Source of the DNA: Rhizobium sp. Q54
GTDB taxonomy: Bacteria > Pseudomonadota > Alphaproteobacteria > Rickettsiales > UBA1997
Assembly (NCBI GenBank): GCA_945865855.1
Contig: CAMBES010000097.1
Coordinates: 1-5,338, forward strand
Direction: 5' to 3'
DNA length: 5,338 nucleotides
A model generated the notes under the pieces. That model searched no databases and was not told the origin of the DNA. It saw only the letters and a program-made list of their open reading frames with translations. Shown in pieces: positions 1 through 5,338 of this stretch; position 1 is the first letter of the stretch; each line of letters begins with the position of its first letter. The position numbers were made by a program, and so were the translations under genes.

Positions 1-365
1 AGAATTTTTTGGTAAGTTATTTTTAGATTAAATTTACCAATCAAAAACTTGTAAGTGAGTGCAAACAGGGCCACATAAAGAGCCAAAGCTGATGGAATCA
101 AAGTCAGCGCGAAGGGAATTAGCCAGGCAAATTGCTTAGCATCAACAAGAAGAGAGATTGAAATCCAATAAATTCCAGCAAGAAAATGTCCGAATCCAAA
201 AGCAAATCCCAGCCAAAAAATTTCTTTTTTCTGCTCAATTTTATCGAGTAGAAAATAAAAAACTGAGAAGGAAATTATTGCCGCTGGAAAGAAGTGAAAT
301 GGCGCGAAAGCAAGTGCAGCAAAAGCCCCGACAAATAGAGAAATAACTTTTTTATTTGCGAACAT
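1..365 (-). CDS. lnt: Apolipoprotein N-acyltransferase Lnt, N-terminal part (cut by the window edge)
   Basis: Reading leftwards from the ATG at 365, 121 codons stay open to the window edge. Lnt is an inner-membrane enzyme that adds the third acyl chain, taken from a phospholipid, to the N-terminal cysteine of lipoproteins. The fragment covers only the N-terminal membrane region. Residues 8-40 hold a hydrophobic helix with the family-like stretch ALAFAPFHFFPAA (17-29). Residues 50-73 carry WLGFAFGFGHFLAGIYWIS, matching the Lnt pattern of a Gly/Phe-rich helix ending in G-x-x-W. A third helix spans about 79-108. The family is about 500 residues long, and the carbon-nitrogen-hydrolase domain with its Glu-Lys-Cys triad would lie outside the window. 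The ATG lies inside the end of the preceding gene (14-bp overlap) with no clear Shine-Dalgarno, so translation probably depends on coupling. The identification rests on recognised motifs in the N-terminal quarter only. Confidence 0.85.
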   Translation of the reverse strand, partial: MFANKKVISLFVGAFAALAFAPFHFFPAAIISFSVFYFLLDKIEQKKEIFWLGFAFGFGHFLAGIYWISISLLVDAKQFAWLIPFALTLIPSALALYVALFALTYKFLIGKFNLKITYQKI

Positions 366-2319
366 AGATTTCAAAATCATGCAGAACCTGTTTTTTTGAT
401 TTGGTGACTTGGTCAAAAATACTTGGCTTCACGCCAGTAATAAGCGGAATATTTTTCATCACCTCAACCTCACGATCAATGATCACATGATTTTCGAAAC
501 GAAAATTTTTGAAGAAAAATTTTCTAAAACTCTGATCAAGAAAATAATATTCCAATGAGCCAATAAGACAGCGGTCTTTCTTGTTTAAAATGTCTTGAGT
601 GTTGCTGACAAAAACTATTTTAGTCTGCGGATTTTTTAACGCAGCTCTGATGTCATCGAAAAGATAATAACTAACAAAAATTCTATCTCGATTCTCGATG
701 TTAAACATTGAACTATTGCCAGCAGATCCAGAATTAGCCTGCATCGAAGCAATGTGAAATTTTTGAAGATTTTCTTTATGCAGATAATTTAATCGTGAAA
801 AATTAAAATCATTACCCATTGAAATCATTAATGTTCCATCCTCTTTTGCCGGCGCAAATTCTTTAGCGTAGTAATTAATCATGTCAGACATCTTGTTGGG
901 AAAGCTGTAATTATCTTTGTGAACCACCGACTCAACCGCGCTATAAAGATAAAGTTGAAACAAACTCGAGATCGAAGCGGTAATTAAAAAAATGGAAAAA
1001 ACTGAAAATTTTTTAGAAATTTTTGCGTAAATTTTTCTCTCATAAAAAAACAAAATCCCGAACAAGGCAGTGAGATTAAATGCGATATAAGGCCAAGCAC
1101 CGTAATACTTCATCACCATCACAGCTAAGAAAAGTAGTGCCAAGTAAATCAGCAAAATTCTTGGATGACTAATCAAAATAATCGGCGCAATAAGCCACCA
1201 AGAGCTGACGAATCCACTTAAACCAAAAATTGCCGCAGGGAAAATTCCCAAATCAAAAAGTGGAAGAAAAAGCAGTAAGATGATGATAAATTTATTCTCA
1301 GAAAAAATTATTTTTCTTGAGGCGATTAAGTCGGAAGTAAACTTCAAAACACAGATAGCGCTAACGGCGTAAAAAATTACCGATTGGTCGATTGTCATCG
1401 CATTCTCTAGAATGAAGAGCAGCAGAGATGTAGAGAAAAAAAGCAGCAAAATCTTGTCATTCTCATCTGTTTTTAAGCGTGAAAAAATCAAAAGACTAAA
1501 AACAAAAGGCCCGATATGGGCAGCAATTAATCGTAAAAAATTTCCTAAAAAAATCGCATTATCTTTGTAAGGACCATAAATCTTTGCCCACATCGGCACC
1601 ATGAATTCAAAAAATTCCGGCATGAATTTTAGCATCCAGACTAAGTAGTATGTGTAAATCAGCGCAGCGAGCAACTTATCAAATTCAAAGAAAAAACTAA
1701 CTGATTTTTTTTGCCAAAATTTGTAAAGCTCAATTGCTAGCGGAAAAATTAAGTAGTGAGGCTTGAAGCATGGCATCAGGCCAATCAAACATCCGCGAGC
1801 AATTAAATCTTTCTTAGAAAAACTTAATCGCCGTGGAAATGAGTAAGAAATATACGGAAATAGTAACAAAAGCAGAAAACTGGTTTTTGTGCCAAATTCG
1901 CCCATTTGTAAGGCAATCGGTCGCAGAAAAAATCCCAAAAAATATCCGATGATGATCAGATTGTAATGCGCCCTATTTTGATAAATTTCGCTTTGCGCCA
2001 GAATTTTTGCCGACCAAGAAATTGATGCTAAAGCGAGTAAATTAATGGCGATTTCAGAAGTGATGATTGGATCAATATGAAGCAGTGCGGAAAGTCGATA
2101 TTCGAGGGCGTAAAAATAAAACGAGATCGGAAAATTACTCTCAAAAAAGTCGTAATAATATCTTTTTCCTTCCGCGACTTTTTTGCCGAGACTCAAATAA
2201 ATTCCGGTATCTGGACCAATATCGATCAGAGAACGCAAAAAAATGCTGAGCAAAAAAATCACTGCACATGGGATAAAAAGTGATTTATTTTCTAATGTAA
2301 ACTTCCGCATCGCGATCAA
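352..2319 (-). CDS. Polytopic membrane protein, probable GT-C family glycosyltransferase (paralog B)
   Basis: An integral inner-membrane protein of 655 residues with roughly 13-15 hydrophobic segments between residues 12 and 460, then a mostly soluble C-terminal domain (about 465-655). The first loop carries D33-x-G-x-D37, Y41, G51, YYYDFFESN (54-62) and P64. This resembles the first periplasmic loop of GT-C glycosyltransferases of the ArnT/PMT type, which use polyprenyl-phosphate-linked sugars; the acidic residues would be the catalytic or metal-binding candidates. Other segments shared with the upstream neighbour are EFGTKT (141-146), C-F-K-P-H-Y (184-189), D311-Q312 followed by I-F-Y (315-317), LEYYF (589-593) and a C-terminal E-I-Y-V-R-K. 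The start is uncertain. TTG at 2319 has GGGAGG 11 nt upstream, while ATG at 2310 (652 aa) is the more usual codon. The gene overlaps both neighbours. Sugar and acceptor cannot be told from sequence; the fold assignment is inference from motifs and topology. Confidence 0.7.
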   Translation of the reverse strand: MIAMRKFTLENKSLFIPCAVIFLLSIFLRSLIDIGPDTGIYLSLGKKVAEGKRYYYDFFESNFPISFYFYALEYRLSALLHIDPIITSEIAINLLALASISWSAKILAQSEIYQNRAHYNLIIIGYFLGFFLRPIALQMGEFGTKTSFLLLLLFPYISYSFPRRLSFSKKDLIARGCLIGLMPCFKPHYLIFPLAIELYKFWQKKSVSFFFEFDKLLAALIYTYYLVWMLKFMPEFFEFMVPMWAKIYGPYKDNAIFLGNFLRLIAAHIGPFVFSLLIFSRLKTDENDKILLLFFSTSLLLFILENAMTIDQSVIFYAVSAICVLKFTSDLIASRKIIFSENKFIIILLLFLPLFDLGIFPAAIFGLSGFVSSWWLIAPIILISHPRILLIYLALLFLAVMVMKYYGAWPYIAFNLTALFGILFFYERKIYAKISKKFSVFSIFLITASISSLFQLYLYSAVESVVHKDNYSFPNKMSDMINYYAKEFAPAKEDGTLMISMGNDFNFSRLNYLHKENLQKFHIASMQANSGSAGNSSMFNIENRDRIFVSYYLFDDIRAALKNPQTKIVFVSNTQDILNKKDRCLIGSLEYYFLDQSFRKFFFKNFRFENHVIIDREVEVMKNIPLITGVKPSIFDQVTKSKKQVLHDFEIYVRK

Positions 2320-4231
2320 TTTCTTCTTGGCCTCCCGATAATTTAGTTATCTCGGTAATTCTAGTAAGAAAAACATAATTCTCTAAAAATATTTTTTTAA
2401 ATTCTGCATCGTGAAAATAATATTCGAGAAACTTAATTGAGCATTTTTTGTCATCTATCTTGGGCAAGTTTTCGACAAAAACTAATTTATTATTCGGAGA
2501 TTTTAATTGCCCCTTTAGCCTAGATATTACGTATTCTGAGTCAGTTTTATTGTTACCGTTAATCTGTTTAAAAAGAGATCCATATTGTAAGAAGGGAAGT
2601 TCATTTTTTTTACCAGCATATGTAATCATGGGATAAGTTCCTGGAATTCCTGGGGAGATAGAAACAATCGATTCGTTTTTCTTGCTGTAATGCTTGATCA
2701 CCTTAACTATCTCTGAAGTAAAATGATTCGGCGAGTTGAATTTATAATATTGGTGATAGATTTTTAGATCAAAAATTGATGCGATATAAAAACTAATTAA
2801 GTAAGACAAAACAAAAAAAACCGAGTAAGCAGAGAGTCGCGACAGTTCTTTCTTTTGATAAAATTTCTGGCCCATAAACAGAATAAAAACCAGAATAATT
2901 GCGGAAACTGCAAGGGAAATTCCCACTAAATCTGAGTTTAGTAACGAAAAAAACGTAAGTAGTGCAAGAAAAATAAAACAAAGCTTTTCGTCGCGATTAA
3001 TTTTTTTCCAAATAATCGGGAGAAATATCATCCAAAAACACGAAACATTTGTTAAAACTAAGAAAGTGCTTACTGGATCAACTTGCGGTAAAAATAAAAT
3101 TGAAGCCAAAATAAATCCGTCGCGACGCCAATTAACAAAATGATTTCTGCATAAAAAAAGAATCGTCAAAGCAATCAGCGGTAGAGACAAAGAATAGAAA
3201 ACAAAACGTTGATCAGGCCCGGCGATCAATTCTAACAATACTAAAAAAGCAGCGGCGCCAATTGATAAAAATAAACGGCGCGCAATCTCTTCTTTTTTTA
3301 GTAAATCGAAGCAGAGAATTATTAGCAAAAAAATCGGGAATAGATCGCGAGTAAATATGTAAATGGCACGATTGGAAGAATTGCCGTAGTAAGCTGAAGC
3401 AAGATTTGAAATATTGCTGATATAGTCAGGAAAAAATCGAAAAAGAGTAAATAAATAAAAAATCAGCAGGGCCAAAGTGATGTAATTTCTTAAGCAAAAA
3501 ACAGAGAAAAAACTGCGCAGTTTGAGCATTTTTGCCAACTCAAAAGTGATGACAAAAATCCCATAATGTGGCTTAAGACAGAAAAGCAATGCAGCTAAAA
3601 TGCCGATTAAAATTTGATCGGATTTTTTGAGACTCGCTTCATCAAGTAAATGATAAGAAATATAAGGAAGAACAACGGCAAGCAGGTATGTTGTTTTGGT
3701 GCCGAATTCATTGAACTGCAGAGTAAAAACACGCCAGAAAAATCCAGCAGCGAAAGTCAGAATGATTAAATTTAAAACAGTCGGATCCTTTGTAAATTCT
3801 GATCGCATAAGAATTCGACTCGAAGAATAAATCGATAGAATTCCAAGCAAATTCCAAAAAATTTCTGCGCTAGCGATTTGGTTAAAATCAAAAAACTTAG
3901 CTAATAAAACCGGAATCATCGTCAGCAAAAAATTCAGCGGTAAATTAGACTCGAAGAAATCGTAATAATATTTACCGCCAGCAAGCATTTTTTCGGCGAT
4001 TTCTAAATAGGTTGCAGAATCATGCCCTAAATCACGAGATGATTGAGCTAAAATACTTGTTGCAATGATGAATATCGAGCCAAGTAAAGCGGTGGGTTTA
4101 GCCGCAAAAACCTTGCCACAAAAAGCAAAAAATCTGATTAATTTTTTCATCAAAAATTCTTCGATTTTTTTACCAAAAATCAGGCGTTTTTCTTCAATAA
4201 TTTTTTGGATTTCTAGTGCGTCGAATTGCAT
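2285..4231 (-). CDS. Polytopic membrane protein, probable GT-C family glycosyltransferase (paralog A)
   Basis: First gene of the leftward block, 648 residues. A charged N-terminal segment (1-45) precedes about 13-15 hydrophobic segments (roughly 46-488) and a C-terminal soluble domain (about 490-648). The first loop has D67-L-G-H-D71, Y75, G86, YYYDFFESN (88-96) and P98, the same GT-C-like signature as the downstream paralog. It also shares EFGTKT (175-180), C-L-K-P-H-Y (218-223), D340-Q341 followed by V-F-Y (344-346), K-L-V-F-V-E-N (582-588), LEYYF (602-606) and the ending E-V-Y-I-R-K. GT-C enzymes act on the outer face of the inner membrane with lipid-linked sugar donors; the precise reaction here is unknown. 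The start is debatable. The ATG at 4231 has no visible ribosome site, and an internal ATG at 4150 (residue 28) would remove a 27-residue charged extension that the paralog lacks, giving 621 residues. The extension nevertheless reads like ordinary coding sequence, so the longer form is kept. Confidence 0.7.
   Translation of the reverse strand: MQFDALEIQKIIEEKRLIFGKKIEEFLMKKLIRFFAFCGKVFAAKPTALLGSIFIIATSILAQSSRDLGHDSATYLEIAEKMLAGGKYYYDFFESNLPLNFLLTMIPVLLAKFFDFNQIASAEIFWNLLGILSIYSSSRILMRSEFTKDPTVLNLIILTFAAGFFWRVFTLQFNEFGTKTTYLLAVVLPYISYHLLDEASLKKSDQILIGILAALLFCLKPHYGIFVITFELAKMLKLRSFFSVFCLRNYITLALLIFYLFTLFRFFPDYISNISNLASAYYGNSSNRAIYIFTRDLFPIFLLIILCFDLLKKEEIARRLFLSIGAAAFLVLLELIAGPDQRFVFYSLSLPLIALTILFLCRNHFVNWRRDGFILASILFLPQVDPVSTFLVLTNVSCFWMIFLPIIWKKINRDEKLCFIFLALLTFFSLLNSDLVGISLAVSAIILVFILFMGQKFYQKKELSRLSAYSVFFVLSYLISFYIASIFDLKIYHQYYKFNSPNHFTSEIVKVIKHYSKKNESIVSISPGIPGTYPMITYAGKKNELPFLQYGSLFKQINGNNKTDSEYVISRLKGQLKSPNNKLVFVENLPKIDDKKCSIKFLEYYFHDAEFKKIFLENYVFLTRITEITKLSGGQEEIDRDAEVYIRK
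2331..2336 (-). promoter_or_regulatory. Candidate Shine-Dalgarno for the second membrane-protein gene
   Basis: On the minus strand GGGAGG lies inside the last codons of the upstream gene, 11 nt before the TTG at 2319 and 20 nt before the ATG at 2310. It is the only clear purine-rich ribosome site found at a gene start in this window and is the main argument for the TTG start. A weaker AAGAAG at 2322-2327 sits 11 nt before the ATG. The same bases also encode Gly-Gly of the upstream protein, so the match could be chance. Confidence 0.35.
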
Positions 4232-4289
4232 GATTGAATGTTGTGCTTAGAAAGATCGGCAAATCAGAAAACTAAAATTAAAATTTAAA
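4232..4289. promoter_or_regulatory. Divergent intergenic region between the membrane-protein block and icd
   Basis: This 58-bp AT-rich gap is the only intergenic DNA in the window and must hold, or lie close to, the promoters for both directions unless they sit inside coding sequence. Rightwards, TAAAAT at 4273-4278 is a fair -10 box with no good -35 at normal spacing; transcription from it would leave only a few bases before the icd ATG. Leftwards, TTGCCG (4257-4262) and TTCAAT (4233-4238) are 18 bp apart, each matching 4 of 6 consensus bases. The leftward pair would start transcription just inside the annotated membrane-protein start. There is no clear Shine-Dalgarno before either gene and no hairpin that stands out. 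The promoter calls are weak; the divergent arrangement is certain. Confidence 0.4.
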
Positions 4290-5338
4290 ATGACGAAACA
4301 AATCACAGTTGCTTACGGGGATGGCATTGGTCCGGAAATCATGGACAGCACTTTAGAAATTTTGCGTGAGGCTGGCTCAAATATTGAAATCAACATCATC
4401 GAAGTTGGCAAAAATATTTATGAAAAAGGCTTCAACTCTGGCTTGATGCCATCGGCTTTTGAGAATTTGAATAGCACTCGTGTTTTGCTCAAAGCGCCAA
4501 TTACTACTCCGCAAGGCGGTGGTTACAAAAGTCTAAATGTGACTCTGCGCAAAAAATTAGGACTCTTCGCTAATGTTCGTCCTATTTCGTCATTTCATCC
4601 TTTCATCACTACAAAATTTCCAAAGATGGATGTGGTTATCGTCCGTGAAAATGAAGAGGATCTCTACGCTGGAATTGAATATCGTCAAACCGATCAAACT
4701 TACGAGTGCTTAAAACTCGTGACTCGCGAGGGTTGTGAAAAAATTGTTCGTTACGCTTTCGAATATGCCGTCGCCAATAATCGCAAGAAGGTCAGCTGTT
4801 TTTCCAAGGACAATATCATGAAAATGACCGACGGCACTTTTCATAAAGTTTTTGACGAAATCGCGAAGGAATATCCCGAAATTAAAAATGATCACTACAT
4901 CATAGACATAGGAACTGCGCGCCTTGCCGCTAAGCCAGAAATTTTTGACGTGATTGTAACGATGAATCTTTACGGCGATATTATTTCTGACGTAGTCGCT
5001 GAAACCTCTGGTTCTGTGGGCCTAGCCGGATCAGCAAATATCGGTAAAGATTATGCCATGTTCGAAGCAATACATGGATCCGCGCCAGACATAGCTGGGC
5101 AAGATATCGCTAATCCAACTGGCTTGATTCACGCCGCGGTAATGATGTTAGTTCACCTCGGTCAAAATGAGGTGGCGATCAAAATAAGAAATGCTCTCTA
5201 CAAAACAATTGAGGATGGCACTCACACTGCCGACATTTACAATGCCGCGACCAGTAAAAAGAAAGTTGGCACGAAAGAATTTACCTTTGCGGTGATTGAG
5301 AATTTAGGTAAAAAGCCAAGCCAGTTAGCAGAGCTAAT
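4290..5338 (+). CDS. icd: Isocitrate dehydrogenase, rickettsial long type (C-terminus cut by the window edge)
   Basis: The reading frame is open from the ATG at 4290 to the window end (349 codons). The enzyme oxidatively decarboxylates isocitrate to 2-oxoglutarate in the TCA cycle, in the cytoplasm. The start is supported by the family N-terminus ITVAYGDGIGPEIM (5-18). Isocitrate-binding residues by comparison with E. coli Icd are S81, N83 and R87 (S-x-N-x-x-x-R), R97 and R119. The catalytic pair is Y126 (in ENEEDLYAGIE) and K173 (K-D-N-I-M-K). Metal-binding aspartates are D206, D230 and D234 (NLYGDIISD). The cofactor loop is HGSAPDIAGQDIANP (262-276). D267, I268 and A274 replace the Lys, Tyr and Val that mark NADP use in E. 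coli, suggesting NAD. The rickettsial form is about 480 residues with an extra C-terminal region; that region lies beyond the window. There is no Shine-Dalgarno upstream, only an A/T run. It is transcribed divergently from the membrane-protein block. Confidence 0.95.
   Translation, partial: MTKQITVAYGDGIGPEIMDSTLEILREAGSNIEINIIEVGKNIYEKGFNSGLMPSAFENLNSTRVLLKAPITTPQGGGYKSLNVTLRKKLGLFANVRPISSFHPFITTKFPKMDVVIVRENEEDLYAGIEYRQTDQTYECLKLVTREGCEKIVRYAFEYAVANNRKKVSCFSKDNIMKMTDGTFHKVFDEIAKEYPEIKNDHYIIDIGTARLAAKPEIFDVIVTMNLYGDIISDVVAETSGSVGLAGSANIGKDYAMFEAIHGSAPDIAGQDIANPTGLIHAAVMMLVHLGQNEVAIKIRNALYKTIEDGTHTADIYNAATSKKKVGTKEFTFAVIENLGKKPSQLAEL

Noticed and set aside
158..346. Open frame of 62 codons on the plus strand
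   Set aside because: It lies opposite the lnt coding sequence, has a Lys/Gln/Arg-rich translation with no recognisable motif, and lacks a ribosome site.
2139..2164. Near-repeat of DNA with 3949-3971 (shared TCGTAATAATAT)
   Set aside because: It encodes the same conserved YYYDFFESN motif in the two paralogs, so it reflects protein homology rather than a mobile or palindromic repeat.
2067..2283. Two overlapping plus-strand open frames of 60 and 68 codons
   Set aside because: Both are antisense to the conserved first-loop region of the second membrane protein; their translations look like antisense by-products of AT-rich coding DNA.
4232..4289. Possible terminator or regulatory RNA in the intergenic gap
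   Set aside because: The gap is only 58 bp, lies between divergent genes, and shows no GC-rich hairpin followed by a T run.
4710..4895. Open frame of 61 codons on the minus strand within icd
   Set aside because: It is antisense to the conserved catalytic region of isocitrate dehydrogenase, which fully explains the sequence.

Overview
The window looks like a stretch of an alphaproteobacterial chromosome, most probably from Rickettsiales or a close relative. It is AT-rich by eye. The isocitrate dehydrogenase at the right end reads very much like the long rickettsial form, and the partial Lnt at the left end also has a rickettsial or alphaproteobacterial flavour. These taxonomic calls come from remembered family sequences, not from a search.

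Layout: three genes run leftwards on the minus strand as one tight, overlapping block. In transcription order they are a ~648-aa polytopic membrane protein (4231 to 2285), its ~655-aa paralog (2319 to 352), and the start of apolipoprotein N-acyltransferase lnt (365 to beyond base 1). Each gene starts inside the end of the previous one (26-35 bp and 14 bp overlaps), so they are probably co-transcribed and translationally coupled. A 58-bp AT-rich divergent intergenic region (4232-4289) separates this block from icd, which runs rightwards from 4290 and leaves the window at its right edge.

Function: the two large membrane proteins look like GT-C-fold glycosyltransferases. They have an acidic first extracytoplasmic loop of the form D-x-G-x-D, then Y, G, YYYDFFESN and P, followed by many membrane segments and a C-terminal soluble domain of about 155-190 residues. 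They are clearly paralogs but strongly diverged, which points to an old tandem duplication. Substrate and acceptor are unknown. Lnt works on the same outer face of the inner membrane, so the block is best read as an envelope-modification operon. The icd gene is central metabolism (TCA cycle) and is probably unrelated in function. Its cofactor-site residues look NAD-type rather than NADP-type.

No RNA genes, insertion sequences, CRISPR arrays, convincing terminators or mobile-element signs were seen. There is no gene-free stretch longer than 58 bp.
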